Shown: positions 1 through 9,715, counted from the first letter of the stretch. The stretch is 58,028 nucleotides of DNA from JBOHTO01 sp050733695 (GCA_050733695.1 JBOHTO010000151.1:1-58028); one strand, 5' to 3'. A program made the numbers and translations. Notes: generated by a model from the sequence alone, not told the origin.

Positions 1-1
1 C

Positions 2-1246
2 ATCAACAAGGTGCTGCTCGATGGGATCAACAAAGGGGCCTCCGATATCCACTTCGAGCCCTATGAGCAACAGTATCGGGTGCGCTTTCGCCAGGATGGC
101 GTGCTGCGCGAGGTGGCCGCCCCACCCATTCAGCTCGCGCCAAGAATGGCCGCACGGCTCAAAGTGATGGCACGGCTTGATATCGCCGAGCGCCGCGTGC
201 CGCAGGACGGGCGCATCAAGCTCAAGCTCGGGAAGAAGGTCATCGACTACCGCGTATCGACGCTCCCGACGCTCTTCGGCGAGAAGGTTGTGCTTCGAAT
301 CCTCGACAAGGGGAACCTGACGCTCGACCTGGAGAAGTTCGGCATCGAGCCGCGCGCCGAGCGCGAGTTGATGGAGGCCGTCTCCAATCCGTATGGCATG
401 GTGCTGGTAACGGGGCCCACGGGATCAGGGAAGACGACCACGCTCTATTCCGCCCTGTCGAAGGTGAACAACATCGACGTCAACATCATGACGGCGGAGG
501 ACCCGGTCGAGTACAACCTGTTCGGGATCAATCAGGTTCTGGTGCGTACGGAGATCGGCATGACGTTCGCCGCCGCTCTCAAGGCGTTTCTGCGACAGGA
601 CCCGAACATCATCATGGTCGGAGAGATCCGCGACCTCGAGACGGGCGGCATCGCGATCAAGGCTGCGCTCACGGGTCACCTCGTGCTCTCGACGCTGCAC
701 ACGAACTCGGCGCCCGAGACCGTGACCCGTCTTCTGGACATGGGGCTCGAGCCCTTCAACGTCGCATCGGCGCTCAACCTCGTACTCGCGCAACGGCTGG
801 TTCGTCGCATCTGCAGCGCGTGCAAGGTCAAGTACGAGCCAACTCCCGAGGAGTACGCTGCGATGAAGGTCACGCCGCAGACGAGGCTCGGAGAGATGCG
901 CTTCACCGATGAGGCACTCGACGGCGCGCGAAACAGCGCCAGCAAGGAAGCAGCGCCCTATCTTGCGCGGCTCTCGCTCGACACTCGCATCGGAGACCTC
1001 CCCTTCTTCAGAGGCGAGGGTTGCGACCAGTGCACGGGTTCGGGGCTCAAGGGGCGTCAGGGACTGTACGAGGTGATGTTCATGACGCCGCGACTGAGAA
1101 AGCTGATCCTGCAGAACGTGGGCGCCGCCGAGATCAGGGATGGCGCCATCGAGGAAGGGATGCTCACGCTGCGCATGGATGGATGGCTCAAGGTGTTGAA
1201 GGGCATCACGACCATGGAACAGGTAATCCGCGAGACGAGCGTGTAG
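2..1246 (+). CDS. pilB: PilB type IV pilus assembly ATPase (5' end outside window)
   Basis: Hexameric cytoplasmic ATPase of the GspE/PulE family that powers pilus extension. The frame is already open at base 2 (I-N-K before the first possible GTG at 11), so the N-terminal domain and true start lie outside the window. The visible part has the N2 end (SDIHFEP), Walker A GPTGSGKTTT near nt 413-442, the Asp box/Walker B IIMVGEIRDLE near nt 610-640, the His box HLVLSTLHTN near nt 676-705, and a zinc site formed by CSAC (about nt 811) and CDQC (about nt 1022). The four cysteines separate PilB/GspE from PilT. pilT and pilC follow in the same direction, which fits a pilus motor operon. The C-terminus looks complete. 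Confidence 0.95.
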   Translation: MNKVLLDGINKGASDIHFEPYEQQYRVRFRQDGVLREVAAPPIQLAPRMAARLKVMARLDIAERRVPQDGRIKLKLGKKVIDYRVSTLPTLFGEKVVLRILDKGNLTLDLEKFGIEPRAERELMEAVSNPYGMVLVTGPTGSGKTTTLYSALSKVNNIDVNIMTAEDPVEYNLFGINQVLVRTEIGMTFAAALKAFLRQDPNIIMVGEIRDLETGGIAIKAALTGHLVLSTLHTNSAPETVTRLLDMGLEPFNVASALNLVLAQRLVRRICSACKVKYEPTPEEYAAMKVTPQTRLGEMRFTDEALDGARNSASKEAAPYLARLSLDTRIGDLPFFRGEGCDQCTGSGLKGRQGLYEVMFMTPRLRKLILQNVGAAEIRDGAIEEGMLTLRMDGWLKVLKGITTMEQVIRETSV

Positions 1247-1283
1247 GGCTGGCGACGAGCTCAAACGGAAAGGCGAGGAATGG

Positions 1284-1303
1284 ATTCCCGCTTTCGCGGG
1301 AAT
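1284..1303. repeat. REP-like palindrome between pilB and pilT
   Basis: Perfect 8-bp arms ATTCCCGC and GCGGGAAT flank a TTTC loop. It belongs to a family of dispersed palindromes of the CGTCATTCCCGCGAAAGCGGGAATCC type; diverged relatives lie near 7228, 9618-9715 and 30962-31015. It may fold in mRNA between pilB and pilT; there is no T-run, so I do not call it a terminator. Confidence 0.7.
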
Positions 1304-1351
1304 GACGGCTCCGGGAATTCCGCTTTATCTGATATCGAGGGACTGAGCAAC

Positions 1352-2506
<1,155 letters not shown>

Positions 2507-2603
2507 TCTACAGGGGAGCACCAGCGCAGGCGGTGTGGCGCGTCCGGAACCCCGGGCACGCCGCGCTCCGCCACGCTCCATCCGAATCATCCGGAGTGAG
2601 TGA

Positions 2604-3800
2604 ATGCCCACCTTCACGTACACAGCGCGCGCCCCCGGTGGCGCACTGCAGACCGCTTCGATAGAGGCGTCGAGCCGCGAGGATGTCGTTTCGCAGCTCC
2701 GCCGCCAGCGACTCGCCGTCATCAAGGTGGACGAAGCAAAGGCGAAGAAGAGCATCGGTGGCGGCGGGATCAAGATGCGCGACATCGTCATCTTCACCCG
2801 CCAGTTCTCGACGATGATCAACGCCGGCCTTCCGCTCGTCCAGGCCCTGGACATCCTGGCCAAGCAGAGCGAGAACAAGACGCTTCAGGAAGTGACGCGC
2901 GCGGTCGTGTTCGATGTCGAATCCGGGCACACCGTGGCGGACGCACTCAGGAAGCATCCCAAGGCGTTCAACGAGCTGTACGTGAACATGGTCGCCGCCG
3001 GTGAGGCGGGTGGTATTCTCGATACGATCCTCATGCGACTCGCAGTGTTCATGGAGAAGAATGACGCCCTCATCCGGAAGGTGAAGGGGGCGATGATCTA
3101 TCCATCGGTGATCATTGGCGTGGCCGCGATCGCGATCGTGGTGCTGCTCATCTTCGTGATTCCGGTGTTCGAGAACATGTTTGCTTCCGTTGGCATGGCG
3201 CTGCCCGCGCCCACGCGCGTAGTGCTGTGGGCTTCGCGAGCACTCAAGTCCTACTGGTGGGCCGCGCTCGCCACGATCGTCGCGCTGACGTTCCTGCTCA
3301 AGCGCTACTACGCCACGCATGGCGGCAAGCTCGTGATCGACCGGCTGATGCTGAAGATGCCGGTGCTGGGCGATGTGCTGCGCAAGTCCGCGGTGTCGCG
3401 CTTCACGCGTACGCTCGGCACACTGATCAGCTCCGGTGTGAGCATCCTCGATGGTCTGGAGATCACCGCCAAGACGGCGGGTAACCGCGTGATTCAGGAT
3501 GCGATCATGGCGTCGCGAGCGAGCATCGCGGGCGGTGACACGATCTCGGCGCCGTTGCAGAAGTCGGCCGTGTTCCCCGCAATGGTCATCTCGATGATCG
3601 CCGTCGGTGAGCAGACGGGCGGGCTGGACGAGATGCTGTCGAAGATCGCCGACTTCTACGACGAGGAAGTGGATGCGGCCGTGAGCGGGTTGCTCTCCCT
3701 GCTCGAGCCGATCATGATCGTGTTCCTCGGCGTGGTGGTGGGTGGCATGGTGGTGGCGATGTACCTGCCGATCTTCGACATGATCAACGCGGTGCAGTAG
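2604..3800 (+). CDS. pilC: PilC type IV pilus inner-membrane platform protein
   Basis: GspF/PilC-family platform protein that couples the PilB and PilT motors to pilin assembly. It has 398 residues, the family's usual length. The N-terminal region (FTYTARAPGG) is followed by two GspF cytoplasmic domains (roughly residues 60-185 and 265-390), each starting with a family signature (FTRQFSTMINAGLPLVQAL and FTRTLGTLISSGVSILDGL) and followed by membrane helices near residues 165-190, 210-235 and 370-392. The ATG at 2604 follows a GGAGTGAG ribosome binding site. It lies 97 nt after pilT. No prepilin peptidase or pilin gene follows; a run of nine G residues and a broken protease gene come next. Confidence 0.93.
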   Translation: MPTFTYTARAPGGALQTASIEASSREDVVSQLRRQRLAVIKVDEAKAKKSIGGGGIKMRDIVIFTRQFSTMINAGLPLVQALDILAKQSENKTLQEVTRAVVFDVESGHTVADALRKHPKAFNELYVNMVAAGEAGGILDTILMRLAVFMEKNDALIRKVKGAMIYPSVIIGVAAIAIVVLLIFVIPVFENMFASVGMALPAPTRVVLWASRALKSYWWAALATIVALTFLLKRYYATHGGKLVIDRLMLKMPVLGDVLRKSAVSRFTRTLGTLISSGVSILDGLEITAKTAGNRVIQDAIMASRASIAGGDTISAPLQKSAVFPAMVISMIAVGEQTGGLDEMLSKIADFYDEEVDAAVSGLLSLLEPIMIVFLGVVVGGMVVAMYLPIFDMINAVQ

Positions 3801-3835
3801 GGGGGGGGAGGGGAACGCCAGCCAGCGAGGTGGAT

Positions 3836-4142
3836 ATGCGCGGACCGCGAGTGGTTCCCACGGTCCTTGCATTGTTGGTCGGGTTCGCTCTCCCAATGGT
3901 CACGGATGCACAGGCGGTCAACCTGCCTGCGGTCGTGCGCACCGCGGAGCGCGCGGTCGTCTCCATCAGGACCTACGACGCGCGCGGCGAGCTGCTCGGC
4001 CTGGGGAGCGGGTTTCTCGTGGGAGGCGGCCGGGTGGTCACGAACGCCCGCGTGCTGAGACGCGGCTCATGTGGAGATCTTCGATCACGAAGATCACATC
4101 CTCGGGACCGTCGATCACGCAGCGAGTCTGAGCGCGCGATGA
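3836..4142 (+). pseudogene. Trypsin-like (S1C/DegP-type) secreted protease, truncated and frameshifted
   Basis: The first part starts at the ATG at 3836 and encodes a signal peptide (about 26 residues ending T-D-A-Q-A) followed by the start of an S1C protease domain: VVRTAERAVVSIRTYD, then GSGFLVGGGRVVTNARVL. This matches the usual GSGFVV...VVTNAHVL block, but the catalytic His is Arg (N-A-R-V). Near 4060-4070 homology jumps to the next frame, where VEIFDHEDHILGTVDHAASL continues the domain until a TGA at 4140-4142. The Asp and Ser parts are missing. Loss of the catalytic His, a +1 frame change and an early stop mark it as a relic. It may once have been cotranscribed with pilC. Confidence 0.65.
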
Positions 4143-4173
4143 CGGCGAGCCCGTCGGTAGCCCCATCGCTTGA

Positions 4174-4199
4174 GGTGGAACGGATGCCATATTTCCACC
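4174..4199. promoter_or_regulatory. Inverted repeat upstream of vapB, candidate operator
   Basis: GGTGGAA (4174-4180) and TTCCACC (4193-4199) form a perfect 7-bp inverted repeat with a 12-bp spacer, 20 bp before the antitoxin ATG at 4219. VapB proteins usually repress their own promoter through such sites; the operator role is inferred from position. Confidence 0.45.
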
Positions 4200-4218
4200 A
4201 ATCCACCGAGGAGCGAGC

Positions 4219-4473
4219 ATGGCGCTCAACATCAAGGATCCAACGGCTGAGAAGCTCGCGCACGAACTGGCCGACGCAACTGGCGAGAGTCTCACCGACG
4301 CGGTCATAGCCGCCCTGACGAGTCACCTTGGCCACGTGCGGCAGCGCCGCGCGCAGCGTGGACTGCTTGCCGAAATCGCAGAGATCCAGGCGTTCGTCCG
4401 CTCCGAGCCCGACCGCGACGCGCAAACGGCCGATGAGATCCTCGGCTACGACGACTTCGGCCTGCCGGCTTGA
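4219..4473 (+). CDS. VapB-type antitoxin (module 1)
   Basis: 84-residue protein of the Rv0623/PSK-type VapB family: the N-terminus ALNIKDPTAEKLAHELADATGESLTDAV is the usual short DNA-binding segment, and the acidic C-terminus (EILGYDDFGLPA) is the typical toxin-wrapping tail. The ATG follows GAGGAG. The expected function is to bind and neutralise the VapC PIN-domain ribonuclease encoded 25 nt downstream and to repress the operon. The cognate toxin is frameshifted here, so this antitoxin appears orphaned, though it could act on other VapCs. Confidence 0.85.
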   Translation: MALNIKDPTAEKLAHELADATGESLTDAVIAALTSHLGHVRQRRAQRGLLAEIAEIQAFVRSEPDRDAQTADEILGYDDFGLPA

Positions 4474-4498
4474 ACGGCGCGGCGAAGACCGGACACCC

Positions 4499-5012
4499 GT
4501 GGTCATAGACACGTCCGCCCGGATTGCGATCCTCTTCGCCGAGCCGAAGGCGGCGCGCCTTGTCAGCGCCATCGCCGCTGCCGGAGGCTCGCCACGTGGC
4601 AGCGCCGACAATAGTGGAAGCTGCCGCTGTCATGCTGGCGAAGAAGGGTCCGGTTGGCGAGATCGCCCTCGACGCTCTCCTGCAGCGCCTGGGAATCGAG
4701 GTAGTCCCGATGTCAGTCGAGGCGGCGGTGATGGCTCGGTCTGCCTACCAGCGCTTCGGCAGGGGCGTCGGGTCGCCCGCCGTTCTGAACCATGCAGACT
4801 GTCTGTCCTACGGCGTTGCCATGGCCTCCGCCGAGCCACTGCTCTTCAAGGGCGAGGACTTCTCCGACACGGACGTTCCTGGTCGCGCGGTACTGACTGC
4901 TACTACGCGGGCCCCGTGCACTCAGTCCCCCCCCGACCACCGCGATGGAAACCGGGCTGGGCAGCCGGCATTGCAATTGGCACCAAATGGTGTACATTTG
5001 ATGCATACCTAA
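4499..5012 (+). pseudogene. VapC-type PIN-domain toxin, frameshifted (module 1)
   Basis: From the GTG at 4499 the reading frame gives VVIDTSARIAILFAEPKAARLVSAIAAAG, the start of a PIN domain with its first Asp. Around 4580-4590 homology moves to another frame, which continues RHVAAPTIVEAAAVMLAKKG, then NHADCLSYGVA and LLFKGEDFSDTD, carrying the remaining acidic active-site residues. Neither frame alone encodes the whole domain. The second frame also runs about 35 residues past the normal VapC end before stopping at 5012, so the 3' end is altered as well. It is either a real pseudogene or a one-base sequencing error; the odd tail favours decay. Confidence 0.75.
4989..5009. promoter_or_regulatory. 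AT-rich imperfect inverted repeat before the second vapB
   Basis: Half-sites GGTGTACA (4989-4996) and TGCATACC (5002-5009) match at six of eight positions around a TTTGA spacer. The site ends 18 bp before the GTG of the second antitoxin. A possible promoter overlaps it (TTGCAA at 4971-4976, TACATT at 4993-4998, 16-bp spacer). This is an AT-rich island in GC-rich DNA. The operator role is inferred from position. Confidence 0.45.
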
Positions 5013-5027
5013 GTCCGGGAGCGCCAC

Positions 5028-5225
5028 GTGCGCACGACCATCAATCTCGACGACAAGCTGATCAGCGAGGCCCAGCGCCTCACTGGCGTGACCGAGCGAA
5101 CGGCGCTGGTGCACGAAGGGCTCCGCGCGCTGATTCAGAGGGAGAGCGCGCGCCGGCTGGCCAGGTTGGGCGGAAGCGAGCCCCAGCTAGAGTCCGTGCC
5201 GCGGCGGCGCGTCGCGGAAGGTTGA
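5028..5225 (+). CDS. VapB-type antitoxin (module 2)
   Basis: 65-residue protein with a ribbon-helix-helix start (MRTTINLDDKLISEAQRLTG) followed by ERTALVHEGLRALIQ, typical of small VapB antitoxins in the DUF2191 group. It is a different family from the antitoxin at 4219. It starts at GTG 5028. Its TGA overlaps the TTG start of the toxin (TTGA at 5222-5225), indicating translational coupling. It is expected to bind the VapC below and to repress the promoter just upstream. Confidence 0.85.
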   Translation: MRTTINLDDKLISEAQRLTGVTERTALVHEGLRALIQRESARRLARLGGSEPQLESVPRRRVAEG

Positions 5226-5584
5226 TCCTGGTCGACACGTCCGTCTGGGTGGATCACCTGCGTGCAGGGGATCCGCGATTAATCGATGCCCTGAACGCGG
5301 ACGCTGTGTGCACCCACCCCTTCGTTCTCGGCGAGCTGGCTTGCGGCAATCTGCGTCCCCGGCACCAAGTACTGAGCCTGCTCGGCAAGCTCCCGGTGGT
5401 CCCTGTCGCAAGCGATGCCGAGGCGTTGGAGTTCATCGAGCGCCGATCTCTGATGGGGCGCGGCATCGGTTACATCGATGTGCACCTTCTGGCCTCCGCG
5501 GTGCTGTCCGGGACCACCCGGCTCTGGACACGCGACAGGCGTCTTGCGACCGTCACCGCGGCGATGGATCGCCTTTTCGAGTAG
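5222..5584 (+). CDS. VapC-type PIN-domain ribonuclease toxin (module 2)
   Basis: 120-residue PIN-domain protein, full length for VapC. The acidic residues expected for Mg-dependent RNA cleavage are present: Asp in LVDTSVWVDHL, Glu in LGELACGN, Asp in IGYIDVHLLASA, and Asp in LWTRDRRLATV. The TTG start overlaps the antitoxin stop by 4 bp. VapC toxins usually cleave tRNA or rRNA; the target here cannot be read from sequence. Unlike its upstream neighbour, the module appears intact. Confidence 0.9.
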   Translation: MILVDTSVWVDHLRAGDPRLIDALNADAVCTHPFVLGELACGNLRPRHQVLSLLGKLPVVPVASDAEALEFIERRSLMGRGIGYIDVHLLASAVLSGTTRLWTRDRRLATVTAAMDRLFE

Positions 5585-5731
5585 ACGCACCCGGGCGGAA
5601 CCGGGCGCAGGTTCGCCGGGACGACGCCCGGCGCCACGCGGCCACCATGCGGCGATCCCTCCCGATCCCCACGACATCGGGTCATCTTCCCAGGCACGCC
5701 CCTTCACGCTCCGCCTTCCGCCTCCCGAGCC

Positions 5732-7198
5732 ATGCCTCCAGCCACGACCCGGCCCGCTCTCGCACGCCTGTCCCTTGCCGCAGCGCTGGCTGTCGCCGCG
5801 CCGCTCCAACTGACAGCGCAGACCGCCTACACCGTCGACGCGCCGCCACCCGCCGGCCTGGACCGCCAATCGGCGCAGCGCAGTACACGCACGCACCTCG
5901 AGAACCTCATCGGGCTCGACACACAGAACCCGCCCGGAAGCGAGATGCTCACCGCGCAGTACTTCGACTCGGTGTTCTCGGCCATTCCCGGCTTCGAGAC
6001 GTGGATCCTCGACGTCGGCAACGGACGTGCGAACTTCGTCGCCCGCCTCAGCGCCAGCAACGCGACGCGCGAGCCGGTGCTCGTCATGGGGCACATGGAT
6101 GTCGTCGGAGCGGACACTGCGAAGTGGGAGAGCGATCCCTTCACTGCCTCAGTGCGCGACGGCTACCTCTACGGCCGCGGTGCGATCGACGACAAGGGGA
6201 TGCTCGCCGCCACGACGACGGCGCTGCAGGCGCTCGCACGCGACCGTGACGCGCTCGAGCGCGACATCATCTTCCTCGGCACTGCGGCAGAAGAAGGCGG
6301 TGATGTGGGGATCGACTGGGTGATGCAGAACCACGCCGAGCTCGTGAACGAGGCCGAGTTCGCGCTCAACGAGGGCGGGCGGATCCGCGTGCGCGACGGT
6401 CGGGTGAAGACGGTGAACATCCAGACTACGGAGAAGGTCTACTACGAAGTCGTCGGCACGGCGCGCGGACCGAGCGGGCACGGTTCCGTGCCGCTCCCCG
6501 ACAATGCGCTCGCCGCACTGGCCCGCGCGGCCGCGCGGGTGCACGAGTGGAAGCCGCCGGTCCGACTCAACGAGACGACGCGGCTCTACTTCGCCCGCCT
6601 CGCGCAGACGGAGGATGATCCCGCAATGCGACGTGCGATGGAGCGCATCTCGGCCCCCGATGCGTCCGACTCGGTGATCAATGCGGCCGCCGAGGTGCTC
6701 TCGCTCGAACCGCTGCACAACGCGGTGCTGCGCACCGGTGCGTCACTCACGATCCTTCGCGGCGGAACGCGCGCGAACGTGATTCCGTCGGAGGGGACGG
6801 TCACCTTCAACGTGCGCGTCCTGCCTGGCGAGGACATCCGCGCGGTCGTGGCGGAGATGAACAGGGTTGCAGCGGAGCCGCAGGTGACATTCACACTCGC
6901 GGGGGAGCCACGCGAGGACCCGCCGCCCTCGCCCGTGACGACTGCTCTCTATCGGGCGATGGAAGCGGCGGCGAACACGATGGAACCTGACGCGGTCGTC
7001 ATCCCCTTCCTCTCGACCGGCGCAACGGACGGCGCGGTGCTGCGCGCGCACGGGATTCCGACGTACGGCATTCTGCCAATGCCGCTTCCCATGGAGGACG
7101 AACTGCGCATGCACGGCGATAACGAGCGCGTCCCCCTACCGGCGCTCGGCTGGGCAACGGAATTCATCTACCGCGTGCTGGCCGACGTCGCCCGCTGA
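5732..7198 (+). CDS. Secreted M20-family zinc metallopeptidase
   Basis: Di-zinc exopeptidase of the M20/ArgE/carboxypeptidase-S type, 488 residues. A signal peptide (about residues 1-30, ending L-T-A-Q) predicts export. Metal ligands are H121 and D123 in VMGHMDVVGAD, Asp in GRGAIDDKGM, the Glu pair in GTAAEEGGD, Glu/Asp in ALNEGG, and a C-terminal His in MRMHGDNERV-like context (RMHGDNERV). The dimerisation insert carries PSGHGSVPLPDNAL. It probably trims peptides in the periplasm. It stands alone, with M61 and M24 peptidases nearby, suggesting a peptide-scavenging lifestyle. No strong ribosome binding site precedes the ATG at 5732. Confidence 0.9.
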   Translation: MPPATTRPALARLSLAAALAVAAPLQLTAQTAYTVDAPPPAGLDRQSAQRSTRTHLENLIGLDTQNPPGSEMLTAQYFDSVFSAIPGFETWILDVGNGRANFVARLSASNATREPVLVMGHMDVVGADTAKWESDPFTASVRDGYLYGRGAIDDKGMLAATTTALQALARDRDALERDIIFLGTAAEEGGDVGIDWVMQNHAELVNEAEFALNEGGRIRVRDGRVKTVNIQTTEKVYYEVVGTARGPSGHGSVPLPDNALAALARAAARVHEWKPPVRLNETTRLYFARLAQTEDDPAMRRAMERISAPDASDSVINAAAEVLSLEPLHNAVLRTGASLTILRGGTRANVIPSEGTVTFNVRVLPGEDIRAVVAEMNRVAAEPQVTFTLAGEPREDPPPSPVTTALYRAMEAAANTMEPDAVVIPFLSTGATDGAVLRAHGIPTYGILPMPLPMEDELRMHGDNERVPLPALGWATEFIYRVLADVAR

Positions 7199-7227
7199 AC
7201 GCGGCCATGGGTGAGCGGCATACTGCA

Positions 7228-7246
7228 ATTCCCGCTGAAGCGGAAT
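7228..7246. repeat. REP-like palindrome, diverged copy
   Basis: ATTCCCGCT and AGCGGAAT flank GA, with one unpaired C. It lies between the convergent ends of the M20 peptidase and the GlsB-type gene, where it could act as a bidirectional mRNA end. It is related to the palindrome at 1284-1303. Confidence 0.5.
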
Positions 7247-7265
7247 CCACCCGCAGTCAGCGCTG

Positions 7266-7520
7266 CTACCGTCTCACGCCGCCCCGAACGAGTCGTATGA
7301 TGAAGAGCAGCACCACCGCTCCGATGAACGCGACGAAAATCGTGCCGGCGAGACCACCGAATGGCGTCGACACGCCGAGCTGGGCGAACAGCCACCCGCC
7401 GAGGAAGGCGCCGATGATGCCGATCAGGATGTCGCCGATGATTCCGAAGCCGCCGCCCATGACGAATGAGGCGAGCACGCCGGCGACGAGTCCGACTATG
7501 AGCCAGGCGAGTATGTCCAT
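7266..7520 (-). CDS. GlsB/YeaQ/YmgE family small membrane protein
   Basis: 84-residue hydrophobic protein of the transglycosylase-associated/GlsB family, with three membrane helices and the glycine-rich signature VMGGGFGIIGDILIGIIGAFLGGWLF. Family members are stress-induced inner-membrane proteins of unknown biochemical role. The frame also offers an ATG two codons upstream (7526), but GAGG sits 9 nt before the ATG at 7520, so that start is preferred. It is convergent with the M20 peptidase. Confidence 0.85.
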   Translation of the reverse strand: MDILAWLIVGLVAGVLASFVMGGGFGIIGDILIGIIGAFLGGWLFAQLGVSTPFGGLAGTIFVAFIGAVVLLFIIRLVRGGVRR

Positions 7521-7733
7521 GACCATCTACCTCGTGAATAGTTTGGCAGGGTAGGGAATCCGGTCCGCGTGTTGGCAGGGCAACTCGTGTGCCCACCCGG
7601 CCCGTCCGCCTGGCCTGCCCCTCTTGCGGTTCGGACGCCGGCCCTGCATCTCTGGCGGTGCCGATTTGCCGTCGGATTCGAGCCGGCCATGGGGTCGGTG
7701 GCGACGGATCTCACAACGAGGAGGATTCGGTTC

Positions 7734-7961
7734 ATGGCCGATATCGAGGTGGACAACAAGGAGAGCAGTCTCACATGGCTCTGGTCGGTGGTCGCGATCA
7801 TCGTCATCGCGCTGCTCGCGTGGTTTTTCTTCCTGAACGGAGGGCGCGGCACGGCGCCCGCAGATGGTGATACCAATATCGACGTGACGGTGCCAACTCC
7901 GGATGCCCCCGCGCCGGACCCCGTGCCCGAGCCGGAGCCGGAGCCGCCGCCGGCCCCATAG
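7734..7961 (+). CDS. Small single-span membrane protein with Pro-rich tail
   Basis: 75-residue protein starting at ATG 7734 behind GAGGAGG. A short acidic N-terminus (MADIEVDNKESS) is followed by one membrane helix (about residues 15-34, WLWSVVAIIVIALLAWFFF) and a tail of alternating Pro with Asp/Glu (DPVPEPEPEPPPAP). I do not recognise a family. The stop lies 7 nt before the M61 peptidase start, so the two are probably cotranscribed. The Pro-Glu tail could span the periplasm or be a spacer, as in TonB-like proteins, but no TonB domain is present. Confidence 0.65.
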   Translation: MADIEVDNKESSLTWLWSVVAIIVIALLAWFFFLNGGRGTAPADGDTNIDVTVPTPDAPAPDPVPEPEPEPPPAP

Positions 7962-7968
7962 TCCTGCA

Positions 7969-9615
7969 ATGCGGCACAGGGGTGTGCGCCTCAAGCTCGT
8001 CGCGGTCGCGGCAATCGCCGCGGCCGCGCTGCCGTTTGTGGCCATGGCCCAGGTTGCAGCACCCACACAGTCCACTGTCGTCGCGTCGGCGCCAATCGAC
8101 AACGTGGGCTACACGCTCGCATTCGACCGCACCTCGGCAGGCGAAGGCGCGGTTCGCGTCGAGATGTCGTTCACGACAGCGGGCGATGAGCCCGTTCTGC
8201 TCTCGCTCCCCGCCTGGACGCCCGGCGCCTACGAGATAAGCAACTTCTCGCGCTGGGTTGCCGGCTTCACCGCCGAGAGCGATGGCAAACCGCTCGAATG
8301 GGACAAGACGGATCACGACACCTGGCGTATACGTCCCGAAGGCGCTCGATCCGTGACCGTGAGCTTCGATTTCACGGCCGATACCCTCGACAACGCGATG
8401 ACGTGGATCGAGCCCGACTTTCTTCTCGTGAACGGAACCAACGTGTTCATGTTCCCGGAAGGACGGCCGCTCGACTACGACAGCCGGGTGAAGGTGCAGA
8501 CGGAAGCAGACTGGCGCATCGCCACCGGGATGACGCCCGGCGCCGAGCCGGCGACGTTCACCGCCGCGAGCTATCACGATCTGGTCGACATGCCCTTCTT
8601 CATCGGCGCGTTCGACATCGACAGCGCACGCATCGCCGAGCGGTGGGTCAGGTTCGCGACATATCCGCGCGGCAGTGTGGCGGGTGCCACGAGGGCGCGC
8701 ATATGGGAACAGATCAGCGGTGTTATTCCGCCCCAGGTCGCCGTCTTCCAGGACACGCCCTTCGACGCGTACACGATACTTCAGATCGTCGAGGAATCGT
8801 ACGGCGGCGCGAGCGGACTGGAGCACCAGAACTCGCACGTCAACGTCGTGCTGCCGCTCGTGCTGGACCACCCGTTCATGCCCTCGCTCATATCGCACGA
8901 GATCTTTCACGCGTGGAACGTGAAGCGGCTGCGGCCGGCCACGCTCTGGCCGTATCAATACGCGGTGCCGCAGCCTGCGACGCTGCTCTGGATGAGCGAG
9001 GGGATCACGGACTACTACGCCGATCTCGCGCAGGTGCGCGGCGGTGTCATCGACAGCACTGAATTCCTCCGCGTTACGGCGGGGAAGATCGATGAAATCG
9101 CCGCTCTTCCGCAGGTCGCCCTCGAGGACGCGTCGCTATCTACATGGGTGCACCCGGCGGACGGCACGGGTTACATCTACTATCCCAAGGGGTCGCTCGC
9201 CGGTTTCATGCTGGACATCCTGATCCGCGACGCGAGCGACAACCGTGGCTCGCTCGATCTCGTACTGCGCGAGCTGTATCAGAGCACCTACAAGCTCGGC
9301 AGCGGCTTCATCGAGGCCGACTTCTGGCGCGTGGCGAGTCGCGTGGCAGGCGGGCACGATTTCGCCGACTTCGCGGAGCGTTACGTCGACGGACGGGAAC
9401 GCTATCCGTGGGATAGTGTGCTCGCGCTCGCCGGCCTCCGGATCATCAGCGATACAACGCGCACACCGCTGCGCGGCCTCGGCGCGCAACGTATAGAGCG
9501 GCGCATCGAGCCCGATCCCAACGCCTCGGCCAAAGCGCGCCGCATTCTGGCCGGCATTCTTCACGGGCGCGTGGACGACCAGGATCCTCGAAAGCGGGAA
9601 ACCCCCCAACAGTAG
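7969..9615 (+). CDS. Secreted M61-family (glycyl aminopeptidase-like) metallopeptidase, PDZ apparently missing
   Basis: 548-residue zinc aminopeptidase with a signal peptide (residues 1-28, ending V-A-M-A-Q). The N-terminal M61 beta domain (APIDNVGYTLAF, LPAWTPGAYEISNFSRWV) is followed by the catalytic domain with HEIFHAWNVKRLRP (His310, Glu311, His314) and LLWMSEGITDYYADL carrying the third ligand. M61 proteins normally end with a PDZ domain. Here the sequence goes from LAGLRIISDTTRTP, the usual lead-in to PDZ, almost directly to RIEPDPNASAKARRILAGILHG, which resembles the usual C-terminal end. About 80 residues therefore seem to be missing without breaking the frame. The stop lies 3 bp before a repeat array. 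Confidence 0.88.
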   Translation: MRHRGVRLKLVAVAAIAAAALPFVAMAQVAAPTQSTVVASAPIDNVGYTLAFDRTSAGEGAVRVEMSFTTAGDEPVLLSLPAWTPGAYEISNFSRWVAGFTAESDGKPLEWDKTDHDTWRIRPEGARSVTVSFDFTADTLDNAMTWIEPDFLLVNGTNVFMFPEGRPLDYDSRVKVQTEADWRIATGMTPGAEPATFTAASYHDLVDMPFFIGAFDIDSARIAERWVRFATYPRGSVAGATRARIWEQISGVIPPQVAVFQDTPFDAYTILQIVEESYGGASGLEHQNSHVNVVLPLVLDHPFMPSLISHEIFHAWNVKRLRPATLWPYQYAVPQPATLLWMSEGITDYYADLAQVRGGVIDSTEFLRVTAGKIDEIAALPQVALEDASLSTWVHPADGTGYIYYPKGSLAGFMLDILIRDASDNRGSLDLVLRELYQSTYKLGSGFIEADFWRVASRVAGGHDFADFAERYVDGRERYPWDSVLALAGLRIISDTTRTPLRGLGAQRIERRIEPDPNASAKARRILAGILHGRVDDQDPRKRETPQQ

Positions 9616-9617
9616 TG

Positions 9618-9715
9618 CGGTCATGCCCGGGCAATGCGGACGCCCCAGGTGTCGGCATGCCCGCGCAATCGGGACGCCCCCAGGTGTCGTCATGCCCGCT
9701 GAAGCGCGAATCCAT
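9618..9715. repeat. 35-bp tandem repeat, 2 copies plus a diverged third
   Basis: Unit 1 at 9618-9652 and unit 2 at 9653-9687 share TGCCCG.GCAAT..GGACGCCCC.AGGTGT with few changes. Unit 3 from 9688 begins the same way (CGTCATGCCCGC) and then passes into the palindrome-type sequence TGAAGCGCGAATCC. It fills the gap between the convergent M61 and M24 peptidase genes and is linked by sequence to the REP-like family at 1284 and 30962. Confidence 0.75.

Noticed and set aside
1280..1351. N-terminal extension of PilT from ATG 1280
   Set aside because: The added 24 residues are encoded by the palindromic repeat and are absent from PilT; ATG 1352 has a ribosome binding site.
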